Below, in pieces: positions 1 to 6,760 of a stretch of 10,884 nucleotides of DNA. Under the pieces are notes generated by a model. The model did no database searches. It was not told where the DNA came from and saw only the letters and a program-made list of their open reading frames with translations. This stretch comes from an uncultured Chloroflexota bacterium. Lineage in GTDB: Bacteria; Chloroflexota; Dehalococcoidia; UBA2247; RBG-13-53-26. The stretch lies in the NCBI GenBank assembly GCA_937860285.1, contig CALMBS010000048.1, positions 1 through 10,884 on the forward strand, in the 5' to 3' direction. Each line of letters opens with the position of its first letter. Position 1 is the first letter of the stretch. Both the position numbers and the translations under genes were made by a program.

Positions 1-1114
1 CTCTGGCGTGGAGGACGGGGGTGGTGTAGATGACCTTCAGGTATCCCTCCGCCACCAGCGATTGGACCATGGCGCTGACGATCTGCTTGAATGGAATCTC
101 CAGGTAGAAGGCGGCCTCGAGAGGCGTGAGGTCGGTGCACACCTTGCCCGGCACCCGGAAGTTCGACAGGATGAGCTTGGGCGGCGTCCAGTCCAGGTTC
201 TCCCAGCGCACCTGGTCCAGGCCCCGGTGGGCCGAGACCATGGAGCGGTGCTTGGCGGTCACGACGAAATAGAAGGCCACCGTGAGGATGAGCTCGCCCG
301 CCCAGGGCAGGACCCTTCCCGCCCTGTCGCCCCATGTCTCCCCGGAGGTCCCTCCATCGGGGGTGGTGCCTCCGGCGGGGAGCTCGAACCACCCGGCGGG
401 GAGGTAGAACTGGGTCTGCATGTGATAGCTCTGGCCCGGGCGGTCCTTGTGGAAGACGAGGCGCAGCCGGTCCCCCTCTCCCCGCTGGTAGTCTATGAGG
501 TATTCCCGGTTCATGAAGGCCTCAGTGAGCACCAGCCCGCTCTGCTCCACGTGCGAGCGGGGGTCCACACCGGCGGGCAGGACGTACGGCGTGAGTACCT
601 TCAGGGTGTAATGGTCCTGGTCCGGCGCCTCTTCCCACACCATCGGTGACCAGTTGAAGACCACCAGGTCCGTGCCGTTCTCGGAGGTGGTTGGCGCGAC
701 ATACCCGGCGTCGGCGAAGCTGGTGGTGAACCAGAAGAAGTAGGTGACGCTCCCGGAGGAGACCCCCTGGTCGTCCTCCAGGACAATGTCCAGCCTGTTC
801 GCTCCGATCTCGGTGATACTGAGCCCGTAGCGGTTGCCCTCCGAGTCCAGGGCGTAAGAGTCCGCGGAGACCGTTCCTATTTGGAGGTTGTCCTGCTCCC
901 AGAAGTAGAACCCGTGGAGGATCCCGGACGTCACCCGCCACTGCACGGTGTAGGCTACGACCGCCGAGCCGTCCCCGCCCAGGTCGACCTGGGCCTCGAC
1001 GAAGGCGATCTCACCGGTGCCGGCCAGCACGGTGGCCCGCGGCCAGAGTAGGCCGCAGATGCCGGACGCTATCAGCGCCAGCAGCAACAGCGAAAAGAGC
1101 TTCTTCACCGGCAT
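1..1114 (-). CDS. DUF2207-like membrane protein, N-terminal 371 residues (runs off left edge)
   Basis: The frame is open from the ATG at 1114-1112 to the window edge, so the gene is 3'-truncated by the window. Residues 1-31 form a signal peptide or membrane anchor: KK followed by a Leu/Ala-rich core. Residues 32-260 look like an extracytoplasmic beta-rich domain with many aromatic and Gly/Thr/Asp positions. Residues about 268-287 (VLPWAGELILTVAFYFVVTA) form a second membrane helix. After it, residues 310-362 contain PPKLILSNFRVPGK and TDLTPLEAAFYL followed by VAEGYLKVI, which resembles the ltPaEAg...GYLkI segment that follows the helix in DUF2207/YciQ-type proteins. That family has no established function. 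A weak GAGGG lies 2 nt before the ATG. The gene has its own divergent promoter and a hairpin near its mRNA 5' end. The family call is by remembered pattern and is moderate; the coding call is strong. Confidence 0.72.
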   Translation of the reverse strand, partial: MPVKKLFSLLLLALIASGICGLLWPRATVLAGTGEIAFVEAQVDLGGDGSAVVAYTVQWRVTSGILHGFYFWEQDNLQIGTVSADSYALDSEGNRYGLSITEIGANRLDIVLEDDQGVSSGSVTYFFWFTTSFADAGYVAPTTSENGTDLVVFNWSPMVWEEAPDQDHYTLKVLTPYVLPAGVDPRSHVEQSGLVLTEAFMNREYLIDYQRGEGDRLRLVFHKDRPGQSYHMQTQFYLPAGWFELPAGGTTPDGGTSGETWGDRAGRVLPWAGELILTVAFYFVVTAKHRSMVSAHRGLDQVRWENLDWTPPKLILSNFRVPGKVCTDLTPLEAAFYLEIPFKQIVSAMVQSLVAEGYLKVIYTTPVLHAR

Positions 1115-1144
1115 GCCCTCGATCTGGATGCGGGTCTGCGAACC

Positions 1145-1166
1145 GGCTCCCGGCCGACCGGGAGCC
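1145..1166. other. Perfect 9-bp stem-loop in the leader of the DUF2207-like gene
   Basis: GGCTCCCGG (1145-1153) and CCGGGAGCC (1158-1166) are exact inverted repeats around a 4-nt loop. On the minus strand the stem lies between the predicted transcription start (about 1167) and the ATG at 1114, so it would be the first element of that mRNA. It could stabilise the 5' end or be a regulator site. The symmetry is seen directly; the role is inferred. Confidence 0.5.
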
Positions 1167-1173
1167 AGGGTCC

Positions 1174-1203
1174 ATTAGACCCCGGCCGGCGGGCGGAAAT
1201 CAA
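1174..1203 (-). promoter_or_regulatory. Sigma70-type promoter for the DUF2207-like gene
   Basis: Reading the minus strand, TTGATT (1203-1198) and TCTAAT (1179-1174) are separated by 18 bp. They match the -35 and -10 consensus at 4 of 6 and 5 of 6 positions. The predicted start of transcription is near 1167, giving a leader of about 53 nt that begins with the 1145-1166 stem-loop. Confidence 0.5.
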
Positions 1204-1249
1204 GTCCCCGTACGCCCGGGCCGGCGCCGCGGCGGGGAGACGGGCTCCC

Positions 1250-1278
1250 TCGACACCCGGGGAACCGCAGCCTATACT
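1250..1278 (+). promoter_or_regulatory. Sigma70-type promoter for the sirtuin gene
   Basis: TCGACA (1250-1255) and TATACT (1273-1278) have exactly 17 bp between them and match the -35 and -10 consensus at 5 of 6 positions each. Transcription would begin near 1285. That lies downstream of the TTG at 1282 and about 12 nt before the ATG at 1297, so the promoter argues for the ATG as start and for a very short leader. Confidence 0.6.
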
Positions 1279-1296
1279 GTCTTGACCGGACTGAGG

Positions 1297-2088
1297 ATGG
1301 ACGAGCTCATCAGACAAGCCGCCCGTGATCTGGCGGCCTCCAGCCACGCCATAGTGTTGACCGGCGCCGGCGTGTCCACCGAGTCCGGCGTGGCGGATTT
1401 CCGGGGGCCGAAGGGCATCTGGACCACCAACCCGCGGGCCGAGGCCCAGGCCTACCAGAGGTACGACACGTTCCTCTCCGATCCCGTGGCCTACTGGAAG
1501 GAGATGCTGGGCACCGTGGGCAGCGGCAGCGACTTCTACGCCCAGATGCGCCAGGTGGCCCCTAACCCCGGGCACCATGCCATCGCCCGCCTGGAGCAGC
1601 TGGGCATCGTCAAGTGCACCATCACCCAGAACGTCGACGGCCTCCACGAGAAGGCCGGGACCCGGAGGGTGCTGCACTACCATGGTACCGTGGAAAAGCT
1701 GCGGTGCCTCTCCTGCGGCTCGAGGTTCGCCCTCGAAAAGTACTCGCTGGAGGAGCTGCCTCCGCTATGCACCTGCGGCCGGCCCCTGAAGTACGATGTG
1801 GTCCACTTCGGGGAGCCCATCCCGTCCGATGTGATGGATGCTTCGGAGTCAGAGGCCATGGAGTGCGATGTCATGCTCATCTGCGGCACATCGGCCGTGG
1901 TCTATCCCTTCGCCGCGCTGCCGGCCATGGCCCGGAGGAGGGGCCCGGGACGGCCCGCCGTGAAGATCATCGAGGTCAACGCCGAGCCCACCCCCCTGAC
2001 GCGGCAGGGAATCTCCGACTGCCTCCTCCAGGGGAGGACGGGCGAGATACTGCCCCCGCTGGCCGACGAGGCGGCCCGGCTGCTCTAG
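1297..2088 (+). CDS. cobB: NAD-dependent protein deacylase, sirtuin (Sir2/CobB) family
   Basis: Sirtuins remove acetyl or other acyl groups from lysines, consuming NAD+ and releasing nicotinamide and O-acyl-ADP-ribose; bacterial members act in the cytoplasm on metabolic enzymes such as acetyl-CoA synthetase. Visible motifs in the 263-residue product are GAGVSTESGVADFRG (23-37, NAD binding), QNVDGLH (111-117), HYHGT with catalytic His129, and CGTSAVVYPFAALP (196-209). Cys137, Cys140, Cys158 and Cys160 form the structural zinc site in a C-x2-C ... C-x-C arrangement. I do not see the Tyr-x-x-Arg pair of CobB/SIRT5 desuccinylases after the DFRG loop, so a deacetylase is likelier, though substrate is not certain. 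Start: the ATG at 1297 fits the promoter; a TTG at 1282 would add five residues but lies upstream of the predicted transcript start. The stop lies 3 bp from the convergent gene's stop. Confidence 0.93.
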   Translation: MDELIRQAARDLAASSHAIVLTGAGVSTESGVADFRGPKGIWTTNPRAEAQAYQRYDTFLSDPVAYWKEMLGTVGSGSDFYAQMRQVAPNPGHHAIARLEQLGIVKCTITQNVDGLHEKAGTRRVLHYHGTVEKLRCLSCGSRFALEKYSLEELPPLCTCGRPLKYDVVHFGEPIPSDVMDASESEAMECDVMLICGTSAVVYPFAALPAMARRRGPGRPAVKIIEVNAEPTPLTRQGISDCLLQGRTGEILPPLADEAARLL

Positions 2089-2091
2089 GGC

Positions 2092-2925
2092 CTACTTGTC
2101 CTGGTACACCGGGCGGCGCTTCTCGACGTAGACCGCCCTGATGGCCTCCATGGCATCCTGAGTGAAGCCGCACATGAGCTGGGTGCGGTTCTCGAGCTTG
2201 GCGGCCTGCTCCAGGCTGGGGGCATCCACGTTGGCGTAGAGGACCTCCTTGGTCATCCTCAGGGCGAAGGGTGAGACGTTGAGCATCTCCTGGACCAGGT
2301 CCTCGGTGGCCCGGGCCAGCTGGTCGTCGGGCACGGCCCTGGAGATCAGCCCGATGCGCTCGGCGGTCGGGGCATCGATCCAGCGCGCGGTGTACATGTA
2401 CTCCGCCGCCTTGGACAGGCCGATGAGGCGGGGCAGGAAGTAGGACATCCCCATCTCCCCTCCGGAGAAGCCGATGCGGGGGGCCCCCACATTGAGGCGG
2501 GCCGACCGGGCCGCCAGGCGGATGTCGCAGGCCAGGGCTATGCCCATGCCGGCCCCCAGGGCTGAGCCGGTCATGGAGGCCACGATCGGCTGCGGGGCCT
2601 GCCTCATCTTGACCACCACGTCGCTGAAGTCCCAGAGGATGCGGCAGCCGCGGGGGTCAAACCTGCTGGGCGCCAGCCCGGCTGCCGGGTTGATCTCGCT
2701 GGGCCCCGATCCGAAGCTGGACATGAGGTCCAGGCCGGTGCAGAAGTGCTTTCCGGCGCCGCGCAGGACGACGATGCGGATATCCAGGTCCTGCTCCAGG
2801 CCGGCGAAGAACTGGCGCAGCTCCTGGACCATCTCCAGCGACACGGCGTTGCCATGGTCCGGCCGGTTCAGCGTCAGCCAGCCCACATGGTCGCGGATGT
2901 CGAACTCCAGGTTCCGGTACTCCAT
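2092..2925 (-). CDS. Enoyl-CoA hydratase/isomerase (crotonase) family protein
   Basis: This 277-residue protein has the crotonase fold layout: LTLNRPDHGNAVSLEM (17-32), the first oxyanion segment GKHFCTGLDLM (58-68), the second one GSALGAGMGIALACDIRLAA (120-139), and the C-terminal helices ending ...EKRRPVY. Family members act on acyl-CoA thioesters in fatty acid or aromatic degradation. The two glutamates that hydrate the double bond in classical hydratases are absent: by ungapped alignment Gly128 and Ala148 occupy those places. Glu157 in SGGEMG lies where related isomerases can carry an acid. Isomerase, hydrolase or unusual hydratase activity is therefore possible and the substrate is unknown. 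The start is set by AAGGAGG at 2930-2936, 4 nt before the ATG at 2925; an ATG 16 codons further upstream has no such site. The gene is 63 nt downstream of the alkyltransferase, probably the same transcript. Confidence 0.9.
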   Translation of the reverse strand: MEYRNLEFDIRDHVGWLTLNRPDHGNAVSLEMVQELRQFFAGLEQDLDIRIVVLRGAGKHFCTGLDLMSSFGSGPSEINPAAGLAPSRFDPRGCRILWDFSDVVVKMRQAPQPIVASMTGSALGAGMGIALACDIRLAARSARLNVGAPRIGFSGGEMGMSYFLPRLIGLSKAAEYMYTARWIDAPTAERIGLISRAVPDDQLARATEDLVQEMLNVSPFALRMTKEVLYANVDAPSLEQAAKLENRTQLMCGFTQDAMEAIRAVYVEKRRPVYQDK

Positions 2926-2929
2926 GATG

Positions 2930-2936
2930 CCTCCTT
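2930..2936 (-). promoter_or_regulatory. Ribosome binding site that sets the hydratase-family start
   Basis: On the minus strand AAGGAGG is followed by CATC and the ATG at 2925-2923. This strong site excludes the longer reading frame that begins at 2973. Confidence 0.8.
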
Positions 2937-2988
2937 CCGGGCCCATAGTAGACGAAGAGGCTTCGGCTGGCAATTGGGGCCGCCCGCT

Positions 2989-3540
2989 TCAGCAGAAGAA
3001 CCGGGCGGGCACCTTCCCCGCCGGCGTGAGCTCCACCCCCTCCAGCCCCAGCAGGGCCCGCTTCATGGCAGCGCCTCCCCGGAATCCGCCCGGGTCGCCG
3101 TTGGACCTGACAGTGCGGTGGCAGGGGATGATGATGGGGAAGGGATTCCGGGCCAGAGCCGTGCCCACCGCCCTGGTGGCGCCCGGCGCTCCCAGGCCCG
3201 CGGCCAGGCGGCCGTACGTGCTCACCCGGCCCCTCGGTATCCCGTACTCCGCCAGGAGCACCCTTCTCTGGAAGCCGGAGCACTGCCCGAGGTCGATGAG
3301 GCTGATGGGGAAGTACACGGCCTCGCCGGTGAGGAAGCGGCGCACCCGGTCCGCCAGCCCCTCCATGGCCGGGCTTGACGTTGCCGGATGGCAGGTTTGG
3401 CCCGGAGGAAGGAGCCGGGGCTCAGGGCCGGTCTCTCCGGGCAGGAGCACGCGATGGACCCTTGGTCCATCGGCGCCATCCCGCCAGAGTATGAAGACCT
3501 CGCCAAAGGCGGAGGGGACGCTGACGCGGTACAGCTTCAA
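2989..3540 (-). CDS. ogt: Methylated-DNA--protein-cysteine methyltransferase (O6-alkylguanine repair)
   Basis: This is a suicide repair protein that moves an alkyl group from O6-alkylguanine in DNA to its own cysteine. The 183-residue product carries the family core: RVSTYGRLA helix-turn-helix (105-113), RAVGTALARNP (123-133), then PCHR with acceptor Cys140 and GGFRGG (151-156). With a constant offset of -5 relative to human MGMT, Tyr109, Arg123, Asn132, Cys140, His141 and Glu167 match Tyr114, Arg128, Asn137, Cys145, His146 and Glu172, so the active site looks complete. The N-terminal region is short and beta-like, as in Ogt-type proteins without the Ada zinc domain. The start is taken as TTG at 3540 (M-K-L-Y-R-V), with GGAG and AAGG just upstream. 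The frame stays open to an ATG at 3648, but that would overlap the membrane-protein gene by 67 nt. The gap to that gene's stop is 41 nt. The TTG choice is moderately sure, the function very sure. Confidence 0.93.
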   Translation of the reverse strand: MKLYRVSVPSAFGEVFILWRDGADGPRVHRVLLPGETGPEPRLLPPGQTCHPATSSPAMEGLADRVRRFLTGEAVYFPISLIDLGQCSGFQRRVLLAEYGIPRGRVSTYGRLAAGLGAPGATRAVGTALARNPFPIIIPCHRTVRSNGDPGGFRGGAAMKRALLGLEGVELTPAGKVPARFFC

Positions 3541-3581
3541 TGGCCTTCTTGCTCCGGCCGGTGTGTTTCCGGATGGCCGGG

Positions 3582-3755
3582 CTACTCGTTCTTGGAGACC
3601 AGGAAGACCCGCAGGGCGAAAGCCGCCACCCAGAACGCCACCATGCAAATCAGGCCGGTCTGCCAGCCCAGGCGGTCGGAGAACAGCCCGACGGCGAAGA
3701 CCAGTATCCCCAGGCCAAACAGCAGGGCCGCCAGAGCATTCAGGAATCTCGTCAT
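3582..3755 (-). CDS. Small two-helix membrane protein, 57 residues, unknown function
   Basis: The product is almost entirely two hydrophobic helices, about residues 5-25 and 32-52, joined by the short loop SDRLGW and ended by VSKNE. I recognise no family. The frame is open further upstream to 3926, but the promoter at 3863-3892 lies inside that extension, so the start must be internal. The ATG at 3755 overlaps the TGA of a possible 9-codon leader ORF as ATGA, which would give translational coupling; an ATG at 3767 (61 residues) is the alternative. It is the first sizeable gene of the leftward cluster with ogt and the crotonase-family gene. It resembles in size and layout the 83-residue two-helix protein on the other side of polA, although the sequences share little. 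Confidence 0.65.
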   Translation of the reverse strand: MTRFLNALAALLFGLGILVFAVGLFSDRLGWQTGLICMVAFWVAAFALRVFLVSKNE

Positions 3756-3781
3756 CTGTCGTCCCATCCCATCTCGGTCAC
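3752..3781 (-). CDS. Possible 9-codon leader ORF ahead of the small membrane protein
   Basis: On the minus strand GGAGG (3793-3789) is followed after 7 nt by GTG (3781-3779) and a frame reading M-T-E-M-G-W-D-D-R before TGA at 3754-3752. The TGA overlaps the ATG of the next gene in an ATGA arrangement, the usual layout of translational coupling. It is the best ribosome site near that gene, while the 57-residue gene itself has only a weak one. The ORF is very short and could occur by chance. Confidence 0.35.
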   Translation of the reverse strand: MTEMGWDDR

Positions 3782-3796
3782 CCTCGCCCCTCCGAA

Positions 3797-3808
3797 GGTG
3801 GTTCCACC
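3797..3808. repeat. Short inverted repeat GGTGG-TT-CCACC
   Basis: Five-base arms lie around a 2-nt centre, downstream of the leftward promoter and just before the leader ORF's ribosome site. It could be a protein-binding site; it could equally be chance. Confidence 0.2.
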
Positions 3809-3862
3809 ATTCGCTCCAACGGCGACAAATCGTCCGGGACCGGCTTGCACCCCCAATCGAAA

Positions 3863-3892
3863 AGTATAGGCGCGCCCTCGCGGGACCGTCAA
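3863..3892 (-). promoter_or_regulatory. Sigma70-type promoter for the leftward cluster
   Basis: On the minus strand TTGACG (3892-3887) and TATACT (3868-3863) are 18 bp apart and match consensus at 5 of 6 positions each. It is the strongest promoter-like pair I see in the window. Transcription would start near 3856, leaving a leader of about 100 nt before the membrane-protein ATG. Confidence 0.6.
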
Positions 3893-3969
3893 ACGGGGCC
3901 CAGGCGCCACTGCCCCCACTGCCCACGGCCGCGGCCGGTGAGAAGCGCCGCGGGCCGGTCCCCCGCGGT

Positions 3970-3998
3970 TTGTTCGCCCGCTGGCGTTCGAGTAGAAT
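3970..3998 (+). promoter_or_regulatory. Probable promoter of polA
   Basis: TTGTTC (3970-3975) and TAGAAT (3993-3998) are separated by exactly 17 bp. The -10 matches at 5 of 6 positions and the -35 at only 3 of 6. The predicted start near 4005 leaves a leader of about 25 nt containing the GGAGG site. It is divergent from the leftward promoter about 80 bp away. Confidence 0.45.
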
Positions 3999-4016
3999 AA
4001 GGCGTCAGCCGCGACC

Positions 4017-4021
4017 GGAGG
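4017..4021 (+). promoter_or_regulatory. Ribosome binding site that sets the polA GTG start
   Basis: GGAGG is followed after 8 nt by GTG at 4030. This places the start well inside the open frame that extends upstream to 3388. Confidence 0.85.
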
Positions 4022-4029
4022 ATAGCCCT

Positions 4030-6759
4030 GTGGATGAGCCTCTGCTGGTTCTCTTTGACGCTCATGCCCTGGTGCACCGGGCCTTTCACGCCCTGCCGCC
4101 CCTCTCCGCCAGCAAGACCGGAGAGCCGACCGGGGCCGTCTATGGCTTCGTCCTCATGCTCCTGAAGGTGCTCCAGGACCTGCGCCCCACTCACCTGGCC
4201 ATGGCCTTCGACCGCCCCTCCCCCACCTTCAGGCACCTCGAGTTCGAGGAGTATAAGGCCCAGCGGCCCAAGGCCCCTGATGGGCTGGTGCGCCAGCTGG
4301 GGCGCGTCCGGGAGGTGGTGCGGGCCTTCAATATACCCATCTTCGAGATGGATGGCTACGAGGCCGATGACATCATCGGGACCATCTCCCGCCAGGCCGC
4401 GGCCCGGGGCATCAACACCATTATCGTGACCGGCGACAACGATGAGCTGCAGCTGGTCTCCGACAGGGCGAAGGTGCTGCTGCCGCAGCGGGGCTTCGTA
4501 GCCTCCACCCTCTGCGATCCGAGCTCGGTGCTGGAGAAGTACGGCGTCCATCCGGATCAGGTCCCCGACCTGAAAGGGCTGCAGGGCGACCCGTCCGACA
4601 ACATCCCCGGGGTGCCCGGCATCGGACCCAAGACGGCGGCCAGGCTGGTCCAGCAGTTCGGCAGCGTGGACGGCATCTACCAGCACATCGGCGAGGTGGC
4701 GCCGGACAAGCTCCGGGAAACGCTCCGGGCCCATGAGGCGCAGGCGCGGCAGAGCCGGAGGCTGGCCACCATCGTCACGGACGTCCCGATCTCTTTCGAC
4801 CTCGAGGGCTGCCGCGCTGCGGGCTACGACCGCGACGCGGTGGTGCAGCTCTTCCGTGACCTGGAGTTCTTCAAGGTCCTCAGCCGGCTGCCCGACCTGG
4901 GGGTGGTCGGGGACAGGGAGCCGGCGAGCATGCCAGCTGAGGAGGTCCGGCACACGCTGGTGAACACGACGGCAGCCCTGGAGCAGGCCGCGGCCAGGCT
5001 GTCGGAGTCCCGGTCCCTGATCGTCCGCGTGGCGGCCGAGCCGCGCGACCGGGAGGGCCTTGAGGTGGTCGGAGTGGCCTTGGGCATCCCGTCCGGCGAG
5101 ATCTTCTACCTGGCCTTCGGCGGCGACGGGCTGGCTCTGCAGCCGGCCCTGGAGCGGCTGCGCCCCCTGCTGACTGGCCGCGGGGTTGGCAAGGTGTTTC
5201 ACGACGGCAAGGAGGCCGTCAAGGCGCTGGCCGGCCACGGGCTGGCCCTGGGCCCGATGGAGTTCGACACCATGATCGCCGCGTACCTGCTGGGCGAGAA
5301 GGGAGCGGAGCTGCCCTCGCTGGCCCTCGCCAGGTTGGGGGTGGAGGTGGCGGCGCCACCGCCGCCCGCCAAGCGGGGGCTCTTCACGGAGGTGAGCACC
5401 GAGGAGAGGGCCAGGACCCTGTCCGCCGAGGTGCGGGCCATCGACCGCCTGTGGCCGCTCCTCGCGGGCGAGCTCTCGCAGAAGGAGCTGACGAAGCTCT
5501 TCACCGAGGTGGAGATGCCCCTGGTGCCGGTGCTGGCCCGCATGGAGCAGAACGGCCTGGCGCTGGACACCGGGCTGTTTCGGCAGCTGTCACAGAGCCT
5601 GGGCGGGCAGCTGGCGTCTCTGGAGGAGCAGGTCTACGCGCTGGCCGGCCGCCGCTTCAACCTCAACTCGCCGCAGCAGCTGGGCACCGTGCTGTTCGGT
5701 GACCTGCACCTCCCCGGAGGGAAGAAGACCAAGAGCGGCTACTCCACGGAGGCCTCGGTCCTGGAGGGGCTGAAGACATCCTTCCCCATCGTGAAGCTGA
5801 TCCTGGAATACCGGCAGCTGGCCAAGCTGCGCTCCACCTACGTCGATGCCCTGCCGGCCCTGGTCGATCCCCGGACGGGCCGGCTGCACACCACCTTCAA
5901 TCAGGCAGCCACGGCCACCGGCCGCCTGTCCTCCAGCGAGCCGAACCTGCAGAACATCCCCATACGGGGCGAGCTGGGCCGGCAGGTGCGGCAGGCCTTC
6001 GTGGCCGCGCCGTCGTGCCTCCTGGTCAGCGCGGACTACTCGCAGATCGAGCTGCGCATCCTGGCTCACCTCTCGCAGGACGCGCGTCTGCTGTCGGCCT
6101 TCCGGGAGGACAAGGACATCCATGCCGCCACCGCCTCGGAGGTGTTTGCCGTGGCCATCGGCCAGGTCACCCCTGACATGCGCCGCGTGGCCAAGGTGGT
6201 CAACTTCGGCATCATCTACGGCATGAGCGACTACGGGCTGGAGCAGGCCACCGAGCTCACCCGGAGCGAGGCGGCCCGGTTCATAGCCGCCTACTTCGAG
6301 CGGTATCCCGGCGTCAAGAGCTACCTGGACACCACCAGGCGGAAGGCCAGAGACCGGGGCTACGTGGAGACACTGATGGGCCGGAGGCGTTACATCCCCG
6401 ACCTCGACTCGGGCAACCGGCAGGTGAGAGAGGCCGCGGAGCGCATGGCCATCAACATGCCGGTCCAGGGGACGGCGGCGGACATCATCAAGGTGGCCAT
6501 GGTCAACCTGCAGGCAGAGATCGACCGGCGCGGGCTGAAGAGCCGGCTGATCCTGCAGGTCCACGACGATCTGCTGCTGGAATCGCCCCGGGAGGAAGCG
6601 GACCAGGCGGCGTCCCTGCTCAGGGACGTCATGGCCGGGGCCATGAAGCTCTCCGTTCCCCTGAGGGTCGACGTGAAGGCCGGCCCGAACTGGGGCGATA
6701 TGGAGGTGGCCGGGCGCGTAGTCGAAACGCAAGGTTCATTTGACCTGGGAGGTTTTTGA
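4030..6759 (+). CDS. polA: DNA polymerase I (5'-nuclease plus family A polymerase)
   Basis: The 909-residue enzyme fills gaps and removes RNA primers during replication and excision repair. Residues 1 to about 290 are the 5'-3' nuclease: LFDAHALVHRAFHALPPL (8-25), GYEADDIIG, VTGDNDELQLV, LQGDPSDNIPG (Asp187 and Asp190) and a GIGPKTAARL helix-hairpin-helix. The middle domain has the 3'-5' exonuclease fold but not its metal ligands: the Asp-x-Glu pair is replaced in VRVAAEP, only Asp392 of the second motif is plausible, and the third motif is lost. Proofreading is probably absent, as in Taq. The polymerase domain has motif A (DYSQIELR, Asp669), motif B (RRVAKVVNFGIIYG, with Lys722, Phe726, Tyr730) and motif C (QVHDDLLLE, Asp846), all intact. 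The C-terminus runs about 18 residues past the usual NW-x-x-M end and contains the next gene's ribosome site. GTG start at 4030 behind GGAGG. First gene of a rightward cluster. Confidence 0.97.
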   Translation: MDEPLLVLFDAHALVHRAFHALPPLSASKTGEPTGAVYGFVLMLLKVLQDLRPTHLAMAFDRPSPTFRHLEFEEYKAQRPKAPDGLVRQLGRVREVVRAFNIPIFEMDGYEADDIIGTISRQAAARGINTIIVTGDNDELQLVSDRAKVLLPQRGFVASTLCDPSSVLEKYGVHPDQVPDLKGLQGDPSDNIPGVPGIGPKTAARLVQQFGSVDGIYQHIGEVAPDKLRETLRAHEAQARQSRRLATIVTDVPISFDLEGCRAAGYDRDAVVQLFRDLEFFKVLSRLPDLGVVGDREPASMPAEEVRHTLVNTTAALEQAAARLSESRSLIVRVAAEPRDREGLEVVGVALGIPSGEIFYLAFGGDGLALQPALERLRPLLTGRGVGKVFHDGKEAVKALAGHGLALGPMEFDTMIAAYLLGEKGAELPSLALARLGVEVAAPPPPAKRGLFTEVSTEERARTLSAEVRAIDRLWPLLAGELSQKELTKLFTEVEMPLVPVLARMEQNGLALDTGLFRQLSQSLGGQLASLEEQVYALAGRRFNLNSPQQLGTVLFGDLHLPGGKKTKSGYSTEASVLEGLKTSFPIVKLILEYRQLAKLRSTYVDALPALVDPRTGRLHTTFNQAATATGRLSSSEPNLQNIPIRGELGRQVRQAFVAAPSCLLVSADYSQIELRILAHLSQDARLLSAFREDKDIHAATASEVFAVAIGQVTPDMRRVAKVVNFGIIYGMSDYGLEQATELTRSEAARFIAAYFERYPGVKSYLDTTRRKARDRGYVETLMGRRRYIPDLDSGNRQVREAAERMAINMPVQGTAADIIKVAMVNLQAEIDRRGLKSRLILQVHDDLLLESPREEADQAASLLRDVMAGAMKLSVPLRVDVKAGPNWGDMEVAGRVVETQGSFDLGGF
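6747..6752 (+). promoter_or_regulatory. Ribosome binding site within the end of polA
   Basis: GGGAGG is followed after 8 nt by the ATG at 6761. It lies in the last codons of polA, which suggests coupled translation and selects this ATG over a TTG at 6740. Confidence 0.8.
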
Positions 6760-6760
6760 C

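Noticed and set aside
1105..1683. Minus-strand 192-codon frame opposite the sirtuin
   Set aside because: It lies antisense to conserved NAD-binding motifs and spans both divergent promoters.
3960..4015. GTTCGAG near 3985 as a possible tRNA T-loop
   Set aside because: No acceptor, D or anticodon arms can be built around it; it fits better as the polA promoter.
3388..4029. A 214-codon N-terminal extension of polA
   Set aside because: The ribosome site at 4017-4021, the promoter at 3970-3998 and the start of the nuclease fold all place the start at 4030; the extension is antisense to ogt and the small membrane gene.
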